This document shows positions 23,101 to 33,299 of a stretch of 64,000 nucleotides of DNA, piece after piece. A program made the position numbers and the translations under genes. Position 1 is the stretch's first letter. Each line of letters starts with the position of its first letter. Origin of the DNA: Saxidomus purpurata. Taxonomy: Eukaryota; Mollusca; Bivalvia; Venerida; Veneridae. The stretch lies in assembly GCA_022818135.1 (NCBI GenBank), contig JAFMSR010000002.1, forward strand, positions 46,414,499-46,478,498, written 5' to 3'. The notes below the pieces were generated by a model. It worked only from the letters and a program-made list of their open reading frames with translations, had not been told where the DNA came from and did not search any database.

Positions 23101-24270
23101 GTCTCCACGTTACATTCGGGAAAATATGCATGCACAATTTCACATAAAGCTCTAGTGCATGAAAAATGTGTTCACTTCAACACCTGTATTCATTTTTCGG
23201 CGTTATTACTGTCTAAAATCTTGTCTGGTCTAATTTAAGCGCAGACTTCAAATTTCACCACGGCAAATTCGAAAAAACACAGAAAAACTACGAACTTGTC
23301 AACGCCTCTTTGATCAAAAGTGTACATACCTTTAAATCGCCTGTAGTCTGATTTATATTAATTTTTTTCAGTAATCGTCTGAAATTAGTCTAAAATTAGC
23401 GTTTATTTAGTTATTACGCTATTGTTGTATTTTCTGTAAATGCTTGGTTCGAAATGGGTACAAAAATTTCCGCATTTAGCCAAAGTCGGTTCGTATACGA
23501 ATAACTGTATTATTACGTGAACCTAAGAAATCACATAGATCTACATATGATTTTAAAATATAGACAGAAACGCAATTATCTAAAGGGAAAATCATATTAA
23601 TTTCTCTATATCATGCTGTCATTTACAAAGAACAGATATTAACTCAATATTAATACAAATAAAATTATATTAAATTGTAACTAAAACTTTCAAACTTTAC
23701 CATTTTTCTTTTGCTACACTTAACTTTGGCAGGTACATTCATATCAGTATTATTATTTTTATGATCATTATTATCATAACATGTTAAGAAATACTGCTAG
23801 TGTCAAAAATCTTAAATAAGAAATATACATTTTGTATTAGCCTGCTATTAAAACACTTGAAGTTGTTGTTTTAGACAAGTTACGAATATTTAATAAAGCA
23901 TGGTAGAGAGGCTGGTTATAAATAAGGGTGCGCAATAAAGCCGGTATATTGCAATTCGTTCCCATAGGTATGGTTTCACCCTGTACTGCAGTATTTTTAA
24001 GTAAACAAAAACTGCAATATCTCCGCATTTATTACCTGAAACTTAAATTTAATGTAATGCTTTGTTGTGGGTTTCCAAATAATCATCTTATAGCGCAAAG
24101 GTATATTGAAACTTAACATTTCGGAATGCACGTGTGCTGAATAACCATTGAATTCAAGATATCAAACCCTGATCATACTGACCGATTCAAAGTTTTATGA
24201 TATGCTGTTTATGTAAAACGATTATTAAAAACATCTTAGTATAAACTGAATAAATGTAAATCAAAGTTTG
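23101..24270. other. No recognisable gene (1.2 kb)
   Basis: AT-rich sequence. The overlapping frames at 23837-24116 show no domain. Confidence 0.35.
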
Positions 24271-24274
24271 AAGT

Positions 24275-24490
24275 TTGTTCCGTGACGACTATGACGGACG
24301 GTACGCGGTTATAAGAATATTTCACTGGTTGCTCGTGCAGCTCGAGGGTAACTGTTTTGCGAGAGCCGGATATTCTCATCTGCACGTGCAGCCAGTGATA
24401 TATTCTTTTTTTGCATACCATTTTCTACTAAAAAGTAGCAGAAATAAAACTGAATTAATGACTTATACTTTCGCGCTGTATCCTTGTAGT
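24275..24490. repeat. Palindromic repeat P1, copy 2, with its 3' flank
   Basis: Arms GAATATTTCACTGGTTGC and GCAGCCAGTGATATATTC, with CTCGAGGGTAACTGTTTTGC near the centre. The flank CTACTAAAAAGTAGCAGAA ... GCGCTGTA matches the flank of copy 3 (33440-33530). The homology stops at about 24490, where transposase sequence begins. Confidence 0.75.
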
Positions 24491-24491
24491 A

Positions 24492-25346
24492 ATGAGGCCT
24501 GGTAGGCCTCGTGTAACGACGGCTAGAGCCGATCGTTTCATTACGTTGACGCACTTACGTCAACGTCAATTGGCAGCCACAGTCACTGCTATGCAATACG
24601 ATGTCTCAGCGCAGACCATTCGCAACCGGTTGCGCCGTAACGCCCAACCAATCAGGGCACGCCGCCCGTACACTGGTCAGATAATGACCCAACGTCACCG
24701 TGCTGCCAGGCTGTTATGGGCGCGACGTCATCTGAACTGGAGAAGGGCTGACTGGAACCGAGTTTTGTTCACCGTTAAATCTCGGTTCACAGTTAGTCAT
24801 GCTGACGGAAGATTACGGGTATACAGGCGTAAAAATGAAAGATTCGCCGATTGTTGCATTGTTGAGAAGAACAGGTTTGGGGGAGGGAGCGTAATGGTCT
24901 GGGGTGGGATCATGGGAAACCGGAAGACAGATTTGGTTGTTGTACAGGGCAACATTAATGCACAGCGTTATGTTGCAGACGTGCTAAATGCATATGCCTT
25001 ACCCTTACCATTTATTCGTCAGCATGGTCATGGTGTAACATTGATGCAGGACAATGCCCGCCCTCATATAGCCAGGGTCACCACTCAATTCTTGCAGCAA
25101 AACAATGTCAACGTCATGCCATGGCCCGCGGTTTCCCCGGATCTCAACCCCATTGAGCACATATGGGATCAGCTGGGCCGCAAAGCACGAGCTAACCATC
25201 AGATTGACAATGTTCGCGATCTTACACGGGCGTTACAACAGGAATGGAGGAATTTGCCCAACGCACTGGTATTGCGTTACGTTACGTCGATGCGGCGTAG
25301 GATCATTGCATGCATTGATGCAAATGGTGGCCACACTCGGTATTAA
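24492..25346 (+). CDS. Tc1/mariner-family transposase, 5'-truncated and catalytically defective
   Basis: A 284-residue ORF of a Tc1-like DD34E transposase, the enzyme that cuts and rejoins transposon ends at TA sites. It opens at the GRPR linker (MRPGRPRVTT), so the first helix-turn-helix of the bipartite DNA-binding region is missing. The second HTH lies at about 16-60 (DRFITLTHLR, VSAQTIRNRL). In the catalytic core, the second Asp is D187 (MQDNARPH) and the Glu is E222 (SPDLNPIEHIWD), with exactly 34 residues between. The position of the first Asp, normally in an F(S)DES motif, reads VLFTVKSRF (91-99), so it is lost. The end GGHTRY is typical. The frame is otherwise intact. The ATG sits at the junction with the P1 repeat, so the start may be fortuitous. 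The 3' terminal repeat ends at 25564. Probably a recently dead copy. Confidence 0.9.
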   Translation: MRPGRPRVTTARADRFITLTHLRQRQLAATVTAMQYDVSAQTIRNRLRRNAQPIRARRPYTGQIMTQRHRAARLLWARRHLNWRRADWNRVLFTVKSRFTVSHADGRLRVYRRKNERFADCCIVEKNRFGGGSVMVWGGIMGNRKTDLVVVQGNINAQRYVADVLNAYALPLPFIRQHGHGVTLMQDNARPHIARVTTQFLQQNNVNVMPWPAVSPDLNPIEHIWDQLGRKARANHQIDNVRDLTRALQQEWRNLPNALVLRYVTSMRRRIIACIDANGGHTRY

Positions 25347-25564
25347 CGAGATTTAATGGATGTGCCACATTTCTTATTGAAATTCCATCTCTAAACATTC
25401 AATAACACCTTTCTGAGTTTTTGTGATTTTTGATTTTGACCCCTACCTCTCTTGACCGGTTATCTCTCGAAAAGTTAACAAGATAGCCAGATGCAATTAA
25501 TTGGTTTTGATACAGAAATGAATGAACTTGTTTTTCTATTTTGATCCTTTTTGTTTTTACAGTG
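25347..25564 (+). mobile_element. 3' end of the Tc1-like element
   Basis: Non-coding tail ending TTTTTGTTTTTACAGTG at 25564, followed by TA (25565-25566). CAGT(G) next to TA is the normal Tc1-family terminus and target. No matching 5' terminal repeat was found upstream, consistent with 5' loss. Confidence 0.65.
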
Positions 25565-25583
25565 TACTTTTAAATAAATATCC

Positions 25584-26261
25584 TCACTTATCATTGATTA
25601 CTTCATTTATCCAATCTAAATACTTCCGCACTTTAGTGTAAATACCAAACTTCTTCTTCTCTCCGCAACCTTCCCCGTAGCTTGTGACACCGTAAACCAT
25701 CCATTTATTTACACCGCCCGGTCCGAGTTTTGGACAGAGTAAAGGGCCTCCACTATCACCAGCACAAGAATCAATTCCTCCGTTCTTACTCCCAGCACAG
25801 ACCTGTGTATCGTGAATTGGATAATTAAAAGCTCGTTGACATGTCTTTCTGTTGACCAGTGGAACTCGCGCCTCCCGAAGGACTGTTGATCCAAAAACGT
25901 CTGTATTTTTCTTCTTACCCCACCCAAGAATGTAACACATGTGTTTCTCCGGAAGTTTATCAGTTTCTTCTGGTAAACATGCAAACCCTACTGTTGCAGA
26001 GGCTTCAACGGGCTTTTGTAATTTTAAAAGTGCTATATCATCAGTAATTGTGTCATAATCATACTTTGGATGGGGAAAATCTGCTTGCAACTTAATAAAC
26101 ATTTCGCCAGCATCATTTGCGTAAATATCATGCTCTCCTACTTTAACCTTTATTCTCCGTCGTCTAGTCTTTTTTCGAATGCAGTGAGCGGCAGTAAGAA
26201 CCCACTGCGGAGCTATCAGTGTTCCTCCGCAAAACTGCTCCTTTGCTTTTAAAATCGCCAC
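25584..26261 (-). CDS. Exon C: S1 trypsin-like catalytic domain, terminal exon
   Basis: 225 codons to the stop. The acceptor TTATGTTTAG precedes GTG GCG ATT, so translation continues from ...WPWQ in exon B rather than starting here. The catalytic triad is complete: His in TAAHC (residue 26, chymotrypsin H57), Asp in TDDIALLKL (75, D102) and Ser in GDSGGPL (170, S195). Residue 164, six before the Ser, is Asp (D189), predicting cleavage after Lys/Arg. Cysteines fit C42-C58, C136-C201, C168-C182 and C191-C220. A further Cys (95) in ACLPEE matches C122, which normally bonds to the pro-peptide Cys supplied by exon B. Variations: SYG for the usual SWG at 214-216, and Phe at 225 (KKKFGIY) for Pro. 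Exon C plus the 15 residues from VVGG gives a 240-residue domain, the normal S1 length. A Tc1-like element ends 19 bp past the stop. Confidence 0.93.
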   Translation of the reverse strand: MAILKAKEQFCGGTLIAPQWVLTAAHCIRKKTRRRRIKVKVGEHDIYANDAGEMFIKLQADFPHPKYDYDTITDDIALLKLQKPVEASATVGFACLPEETDKLPEKHMCYILGWGKKKNTDVFGSTVLREARVPLVNRKTCQRAFNYPIHDTQVCAGSKNGGIDSCAGDSGGPLLCPKLGPGGVNKWMVYGVTSYGEGCGEKKKFGIYTKVRKYLDWINEVINDK

Positions 26262-26639
26262 CTAAACATAAAACATTAACTGGTAAAATCTATACAACCA
26301 CGTTAAAAATAAAACAGGTTTGCTTTATAAATACCAGCTCTACACACATAATAAAACAAATAAATTAAATGCGAAACGCGATACTTTCAATGCATCTAAG
26401 ATAGAAGAAAGTTTCGAAAAACTCGGACTAGTAAAGAGATGTTCTCGTCAAGATGAAGTCAGTGGAACCAGTCCAAAACTTTCGATTTACAGTTACAGTT
26501 ACATTCACTTATAACGACGGGGTCAGCAAATGACTGAGATAAACAAACATTCAAAGCCAACGCGAGTACAATCTAATAAAATGTAAAAAGCTTGCACAAA
26601 AACTTTATGACATGCACTACAGTGTATATAGATGAAGAT

Positions 26640-26830
26640 TATGCTTAAACAATTGTACCAAATTGTGAAACAAGAGGCCAGAAAGAGCCAGTATCGCTGA
26701 ACAAGTTTGGTGAAAGTTGAAAGGAAACTGCGACATATAGAGCGTTATCAAGGAAACGCTATCAGAGGTCACTGTGACCTTGACCTTTGACCCACTAACC
26801 CTAATCAAAGCGCTGTGAGCGCTGAAGGCC
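26640..26830. repeat. TGACCTTGACC-family repeat fragment
   Basis: AAGTTTGGTGAAAGTTGAAA, GAGCGTTATCAAGGAA and GTCACTGTGACCTTGACC then TTTGACCCACTAACC. Same family as 27.8-28.2, 34.4-35.4, 35.8 and 60.2 kb. Confidence 0.7.
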
Positions 26831-27789
26831 TGGGGGCTATAGGTTAACTCCCCGAAAAACAACTTTTGTCCTACGTGTTTTGCGCTGAACCTTACCTAAA
26901 GCGCGGGTCGAAATGTGCAGAGGACGAAATTCAATATATGACACAGAATGAATGATTCACAACTATTTGGGTGCAGGGAAGTTTGTTTTATTATAAAACG
27001 TACGTAAAATGAAAAATATTCACATAGTCAACATTATAAATTGTTTAAGCCAATAAAAATAATTCGATCTGCGCTTTGTACAACTTCAAGCGATATGATC
27101 TGATGATGTGGATCGAAAATTATTGTATACCAAGGAAAAGACTTTGAAACAGAAATAAACAAAGCAATACCAGCAATGAGAGAACCAAAAATGATTCTAG
27201 GCTACATTGTAGTTGTAATCGGTGAAACCGTTCACTGGGCCTTGACATGCAGCGTCCTCGATAAATGGCGGGTGATTTTGATCACGTCAGTTCCTTCTCG
27301 GGAATGTACGTAACTTATATCTTTTTTTTTAGAAATTTATTTTTAGGTAAATATATACATGTATGTAATCGTTCGTAAATAACAAAGTTGTCAATGAAAT
27401 AATATCGGCAATTTGAAAATCAAACTACATACTCTTATATCGAGCTCCGTACATTTTCGTAAATTTCCGTAAATATCCGTACTTTTTCGTGCTATGCATA
27501 TGATTATCTTCCGTAATTAGCTAACAGCGCATTAATTTCTAAAACAGAAAAAATGTGTAATGCAGCCCGTAAGCTATATACCTTTCTGCAATCGTTGAAG
27601 TTGTATGTACTCTTTTTATTTGTAATATGTTCTTATCATATGCGACATTCAAACAGAAGATTGATCTGGTCTGTCTTGCACTACTTTCGCATAGCGCATG
27701 TTTACAGTTGTTATTCGCACATAGCACAGTTAAATTTCTTGCAGTGTTTGAAATGTGGTATACTTACTTAGGCCTAGGGGACTTTCAGT

Positions 27790-28185
27790 CCCCAGGCCAA
27801 AAACGATAGGGATCATCTAAATGTTGCAAAGAACCTTCTGAGCAAGTTTGATGAAAGTTGAATGAAAACTGTGACCTGTAGAGCGTTATCAAAGAAAGTC
27901 TAACGGAGGTCACTGTGACCTTGACCTTTGACCAAGTGACACCAAAATCAATAGGGAAGATCTATATGTTACAGGAAACCTTCTGAGCAATTTTGATGAA
28001 AGTTGATGGACAATTGTGACCTGTGGAGTGTTATCAAGGAATTGCTATCTGAGGTTACTGTGACCTTGACATTTAACTCATTAACCACAAAAACAATAGG
28101 GTACATCTACAAGTTGAAGAGATCCTTATCAGCAAGTTTCATCAAAGTCAAATGAATGTTGCGACTTGTAGAGCTAAAAAAACTA
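27790..28185. repeat. TGACCTTGACC-family repeat, three tandem ~130-bp units
   Basis: Each unit runs AATAGGGATCATCTA, CCTTCTGAGCAAGTTTGATG, GTGACCTGTAGAGCGTTATC, GTCACTGTGACCTTGACC. Starts are at about 27806, 27948 and 28094. Confidence 0.8.
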
Positions 28186-28304
28186 TTTAATATTAAAAAC
28201 TAATGTACTAGATCTAATTAACATCTTGATTCTGAAAGCAGAACATGTTTTTCCCGGTCACGAAGAAGTAATCCCGATACTTCTGCTTTAAACGTTTTTA
28301 TCTT

Positions 28305-28650
28305 TTTTAAAGGATACGGTTTTAACGGTCGCAAATATTTTAAACAGCCCCAGCTTGCTGTCGCCGTTAAAAAATATTTGCGATCATTAAAAACCGTATA
28401 TACAGTCGCAAATATTTAAAATTACAAAATAGTTAACCCTAAAAATTCGGACGGCATTTAAACACATTGTGCGTTAGTAAAGGGTTAACTATTTAGTGAT
28501 TTTGCCTTTTGCGACAGTATATACGGTTTAAATAGTAGCTCCGCATAATGCCGTCGCCGTTACAAATATTTGCGATCATTAAAAATATCAAAATTACAAA
28601 ACAGTCAATCCTATATTTAAAAGTCGCAAATTTAAACGACGTAACCAATC
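28305..28650. repeat. Cluster of inverted repeats around GTCGCAAATATTT
   Basis: ACGGTTTTAACGGTCGCAAA (28318-28337) pairs with TTTGCGATCATTAAAAACCG (28378-28397). ACAAAATAGTTAACCCTAAA (28424-28443) pairs with AGGGTTAACTATTTAGTGAT. Copies of CGCAAATATTT in both orientations cover the block. Probably a palindromic mobile element with internal duplications. Confidence 0.6.
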
Positions 28651-29690
28651 AGAAACGACGTTACATCGGTACTGTGTTAGAATAAACGGTATATAACCTC
28701 ACTTAGGCCCATATTTTTTAAGTGGCCATCCCCATTTTACGAACAGTAGAGTCATTAGGTGAATATTTGTAAGAAGTTAAAATAAAATTATGACCACGAC
28801 TAACGGACGGACAGAGACAATTGCCAAATTCCCCGATGGTGATAAAACACTAAGATCAATCACTGTTCGAAAGATCTGGTACATCAAAATCTAGATTATT
28901 AAAAATAACAGGTTGCTACCAACATTGATGTGGACAACAGTTCCGTCATTATTTCTTAATGAACCACAGACGTGATGATTCCATTCCTCTAGTATTACCG
29001 CAAATTATGTGAGACTGAACAGTATCCTGTGTATACAGACTTTCCCAGATTTTTTCAGACACAGGGTATCCAAGTACAACGGAAAATGCTGTTAATTACA
29101 ATAGATAAGCAAAACACGTCTGAGGAGGTGCATTCTCATCTAGACCTATATCACAAGAAATTAGTATTATCTCAGGGGTAAATTATCTACTGTAAGAAGC
29201 TGATTTGTTCATTTGTAACGAGGCAGTAAATTTTATGAAATGTCAAGCGATGTCAATTAAAAATTCATTTATGTGCACGTGCAATTAGACGCAAATCTAA
29301 TCTGCCTTTACCGTAGACAAACATTCGTAGTGAATAATTCGCTACATTTGATGGTTGTTTAATCAAATGCCTATTCAGTGTATAACCCGTGTTTGATTCT
29401 CAACGTGCGACTTTACTGAAAAATGAAAGCGAACAAACGGAGCTTTAAGTAGAAACGGATATTAAAGACAGTTATTACAGCAAACAAAGTCTCTCAATCA
29501 ATGAGAGGTTACAGTGATTTCAAGCCGACCACTCGATCACAGAGGAGAACGCACTAAAGTTTCATTGAGTTCCAACCAGTTGTTGTCGAGAAATAGTCTC
29601 GAAAATTTAGATAACAGACCGACATACAAACGTGTTTCAATTATAGCCCCCGTATCTGGGGATATACTAACCAGTGAACATTTAAATCAA
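28651..29690. other. Intronic, no recognisable feature
   Basis: About 1 kb inside the B-C intron of the protease gene. No repeat family or exon recognised. The 60-codon frame at 29514 has no motif. Confidence 0.35.
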
Positions 29691-29694
29691 TGGT

Positions 29695-29880
29695 GAGCGG
29701 TGGTGTAGAGGTTAATGTGTCGGCCGCGGAGGTTGCGGGTTCGAGTCCCACTGGGGTCACGACCGTACTTCCTCATATGACATCAGTACTGGTTTTTTTT
29801 CCAGGAAACGGACTCGAGAGTGACTCGATAAGCTACAAGCTTTCTTCACAATCGAGCTAAAATAAATTAGTATGAAAAAA
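29695..29880 (+). mobile_element. tRNA-derived SINE, copy 2 (better preserved)
   Basis: A-box GGTGGTGTAGAGGTTAATG (29699-29717), B-box GCGGGTTCGAGTCCCAC (29734-29750, matching GGTTCGANTCC), then a body with ACATCAGTACTGG and a tail AAGCTTTCTTCACAATCGAG ending AAATAAATTA. GTGA and TCAC can pair at the ends of the head, but a full acceptor stem cannot form. Lies in the B-C intron, opposite in strand to the protease. Confidence 0.75.
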
Positions 29881-29942
29881 AATATTAATGACATTGCTGT
29901 AAAAAGATGGAAAATTTAACATGCTGTATAACCGCTATATAC

Positions 29943-30085
29943 CTGCCACGGCCATTCGTGATTCTGTACCTCCTCCCCCCCAACTACACGGTAAGTACCC
30001 TTAAGTCGACTCTCCGGCTGGATGCCACAAGAACTGCTCAAGTTTTTTAATACAGGTGTGATGGATTTCATTCTCCCGTTATTAT
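29943..30085 (-). CDS. Exon B: pro-peptide and zymogen activation site of the protease
   Basis: A 143-bp exon too short for ordinary ORF calling. Acceptor AATTTCAG at 30086; donor CAG|GTATAT at 29942. After two bases completing an Asp codon, 47 codons run NNGRMKSITPVL, then KNLSSSCGIQPESR, LKGTYR | VVGGEEVQNHEWPWQ. SCGIQP is the pro-peptide cysteine motif (chymotrypsinogen Cys1). YR|VVGG is the activation cleavage site, cut after Arg, which would free Val16. EWPWQ aligns exactly with residues 26-30 of S1 proteases and runs into exon C (VAILK...). A random 143-bp stretch would be very unlikely to have this motif string, flanking splice signals and compatible phases on both sides. Confidence 0.93.
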
Positions 30086-30418
30086 CTGAAATTGAAATGT
30101 TAAATTATCTGACTGAGGTTTGAATAATTAACAGAGAATACCAAAGTTTTCTGCGATATTTTCCTCTGCTCTCACAAAATACTGGTAAACATGGGTTGAA
30201 ATCTAACCTGAATTCATTCGTAAAGCAGAAATGCAAAGATAGAGGTAAGCCGTGAAAGTTATAACTTAAAGTAACAACCACTAAACTAAAATACTGCCAT
30301 ACTTACAATTATGAACGTTGTTTAACAAATGCAATATTTCTGTTAAATTACTTTATAAAGTATTCCGTACGTTTGATATAAACGAATACTTGACATTATG
30401 AACATCCTTTTTCTTTGA

Positions 30419-30961
30419 AGTGGATCACAGAACTGTAAAAAATACTTTATAGATTTTCGATTAAATGTCAATATTAAATATATTCAAAACTATTCCAGAT
30501 CTATTGTACTCTTAATAAGTTCTAAACAATTTAAACTCAAAGACAGAAAATGGACGTGTTTTATTTCTAATTCTTTTACTTTGATATCACAATATTCAGA
30601 CATTTTTTGTATGCTTGGATTTTTCCAAATGTTTTGGGAAAGAGTCTGGAATAAGGACAATGATTTATTTATGAATGTGGAGCACTACATGTATAGAGCA
30701 CGAAGAGTATCACACAGGCACTTTATCAATGAGAAAAGCTAATCTTCAAACTTCACAATTCTTTATGATACTTGCGTTCACGAATATCCGGACTTTTTAA
30801 GACAACTCTTTCATCAAAAGCAATTTTCCACAGAGATTTTTGCATCATTTACCGATAAAACTATATTTACATCTATTTGCCGCACTGTAATGAAAATTCC
30901 AGGTAAAACAGGTAGATTACGGACCTGCTGTTCCTGGCTAGAGTTTCGCATTCCGCTCTAG
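30419..30961 (+). pseudogene. Unidentified long open stretch with one internal stop
   Basis: One plus-strand frame stays open for 107 codons (30419-30739), meets a TAA, then stays open 72 more codons to TAG at 30961. It includes FFQMFWERVWNKDNDLFM, EHYMYRARRVSHRHFINEKS and YPDFLRQLFHQKQF. In sequence this AT-rich, 180 codons with a single stop is more than expected by chance. I do not recognise a family. No strong start or splice sites support a live gene. It could be a decayed retrocopy or transposon ORF inside the protease intron. Confidence 0.22.
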
Positions 30962-31077
30962 TATGCATAACATATTCCTTTTATACTACAAAGAGGTCTT
31001 ATTTTCTACGATTGCAGTTCTATATGATCATGGTCTTACTTCAATGACTAAGAAATGAAAAAAATTAAAACAATCTT

Positions 31078-31540
31078 ACGCGGCCCGGTTTCTTCTGAGA
31101 GTGATGCGACGGACCTGTATCTGCGGAGGAAATATTGCGGAAAGTGTTAGCAAAAAGTGAAAGTACCAGCACCTGGTAATATCTCGACGTGTAAGTAGAC
31201 TTACCGCATAATATCAAATCCTTGAGTAATTTCATCTCGTTTTACAAAGTATTATCTTTTTTTGTGTCAAATTTGTTGATGTCTTACTTAGCTTGTTTGC
31301 TTGATAACTGTTTTAAACGACATGAATTTATAAATGAGAACCGTTTGGATTTGTTACCATCGATCGCTGCAGGCTAAATATGGAACAAACGAAGCTAACA
31401 CAAAATCCTGTAAAAAGTACTCAAAGATCTGAAATATGGGGTAACTCTACATGCACGTCGAAATATTGCCCAGCTTTCACTTTTTGAAAATGCTTTATGT
31501 CATTTTTACTGCAGATACATGTTCGTAGCTTAACCCTCTG
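31078..31540. mobile_element. Foldback element (arms about 120 bp)
   Basis: Left arm: GGCCCGGTTTCTTCTGAGAG, CCTGTATCTGC, AAAAAGTGAAAG and ATATCTCGACGTGTA (31083-31195). These recur inverted on the right: TACATGCACGTCGAAATATT, CTTTCACTTTTTG, GCAGATACATG and CCTCTGAAGAAACGGGGCTA (31448-31540). The spacer is about 250 bp. No coding sequence. Confidence 0.65.
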
Positions 31541-32300
31541 AAGAAACGGGGCTACGATCAAGCCCGTTACTGAAATTCTTTTCGGAAATCTCGGTCCTAT
31601 ATATTATACATGTATGCATGTGCAGGAACTTAACAAACACTAAATTTTGCGTTAAAAATCAAATCCTGTCCAAGTAATATGTGGTTAGGAAATAATGCAC
31701 ATGATGTTCAGACATTGTGTAGGCTATCCGTTCCTCAGCACTAAAATTGAGCAAACTATTTGCAAGAATAATATTATTATGTGGTGAAACACGTTTTTTT
31801 TTTTTAAATTTCGTATGTGACCCGATTGTATTTTCTGTGTAATCAGTGATTCGTATGCTTTAACTGACAAATAAGTCAAACACACGTTGAGACAGTTTTG
31901 TTTGACATTGATTACGCAGTAATAATGCAAATGACGTGAAGAATTAGACGCAGAACCTCATGAAGCTTGATTCACCGAGTTCCACGGAATATGTTCTACA
32001 CTGGTGTCACATTCCGAAAATAGTGAATGCCATAATGTATTCGACACGACGGAAGGTCTTTGTACGTTGGCACATGTCAAGACATAGTTGAGATACCCAG
32101 CGTAACCTTTCTAACAATACTGACTCTACGAGCTGCATGTTAGCTAATTGAATTTGCCCCCAAGTGTTATACACACATTCAACGCTAATACGTAATGTGA
32201 AATCTCTACCAAAATACTTTATTGCTTTGTAAAAATAACTGGCATCAGGGTAAAGTAACTAAAGCTTGCAACAAACAAAAGAAACATGCAGCAAATGAGG
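31541..32300. other. Intronic, no recognisable feature
   Basis: AT-rich sequence. No family motif in the short frames present. Confidence 0.3.
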
Positions 32301-32430
32301 GAAGCTGGCGAAAGACGAAAGTAGTTGGTGGCAGGCCGCTGGCGGAAGGATCTGGCTGCAGACGAAAGATAATTGTAGCAGACGAGAGTTACTGACAGCA
32401 GACGAAATGAACTGAGAGCAGAAATCAAAA
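32300..32430. repeat. Degenerate ~20-bp minisatellite (GCAGACGAAAGT...)
   Basis: Repeats of GCAGACGAAAGTAACTG-like units, diverged. A shorter related run is at 35585-35640 (AGCAGACGAAAGTAACTAG). The 130-codon minus-strand frame (32219-32611) is largely built on this repeat and shows no domain, so I do not call it a gene. Confidence 0.55.
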
Positions 32431-32657
32431 CACTGAAATTACTGAAAACCCTGCCACCAGTTAATAAAGGTAAATTAAAAGCAAAATCACAAACCATGCT
32501 CTCCGACACTACAGTTACACTACGCTTCCCTTTTGACGTTTTTTTTGCGACCAAATATTTACAAATGGCTGTCAAGTTGTTTATTTTAAGTTTATTTAAA
32601 TAGTTTGGCAATGTTTGTTAACTATTTTTGGCAAAGTTAAAAACATTGCCAATTTTC

Positions 32658-33255
32658 AACTTTATATCCTTTGACATATGATTTTGTTACACACTAGACA
32701 GACATGCATGCGTTTTTGTAAATACCGTACATTGCGTTATGCTACTTTCGGTTTACTGCGCGTGTTGTATACGTCAGCAAATAGATTGAGGTGTAACATG
32801 AAAGTAAACTGTCCATTGGCCCACCTACAGAGGTCAGGCGCAGGGGTCACCCTGTCTGCTAACCTGCGCATGGACTTCTTTTTCTTTCTTTCTTTTTTTG
32901 CTAATGAGAGATCGATTTTAAGCGTTTTCATAAGATGTCATTATACCTGGGTTCTGCTTTATGTCTATGAAAAGATATTTGCACGCGCTCAAAACAAAAT
33001 CCCACATGGACCTGTACGCGAACGTTGGTAAAATGAAAATTTTCAAACCTGGTAAAATTGTGTCTATGGTCATTTTCAAGGTTGTGTTAAAGTGTCAGCA
33101 TTTGCCTCGGACGTCTGAGTTTTCAACATTCAGGAGCTGTCGGCATAGCCTTTAATTTCAAACAGACAAAACGTGTTCCATGTAGTAACTGTCGCTTCTA
33201 TAGAAGGCCAAACCTGTCTTAACCAACGTATACGGTTTAGTACGTTATGGACGTT
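32658..33255. mobile_element. 583-bp interspersed element E583, copy 2
   Basis: Matches 16984-17566 along its whole length: GACAGACATGCATGCGTTTT, GTCAGCAAATAGATTGAG, TTGGCCCACCTACAGAGG, TTTGCCTCGGACGTCTGAG and GAGCTGTCGGCATAGCC. The ends are decayed (CCTTTGACATATG at left, GGACGTTCAAAT at right), so target duplications are not visible. Confidence 0.85.
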
Positions 33256-33299
33256 CAAATTTTCATTTTTTCTAAACAGAGTAACGCAGTGTTAGATTA

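Larger units (their letters stand above)
26262..29942 (-). other. Intron between exons B and C (3.7 kb)
   Basis: Begins GTATATAG at 29942 and ends TATGTTTAG at 26262 on the minus strand. It contains repeat fragments listed separately (26.6, 27.8-28.2, 28.3-28.6 kb and a SINE at 29.7 kb). No further exon is seen. Confidence 0.65.

Noticed and set aside
25709..26252. Several ORFs on both strands within the protease exon
   Set aside because: Shadow frames of exon C.
25584..26261. Exon C as a complete 225-residue protein starting at GTG
   Set aside because: The GTG codon directly follows a splice acceptor and lacks the R|VVGG N-terminus, which is present in exon B.
27105..27130. Hammerhead-ribozyme-like CTGATGA...GAAA
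   Set aside because: The eight bases between the core boxes cannot form stem II and no stem III/I pairing is visible.
32219..32611. 130-codon minus-strand ORF
   Set aside because: Built largely on a degenerate ~20-bp minisatellite, with no recognisable domain.
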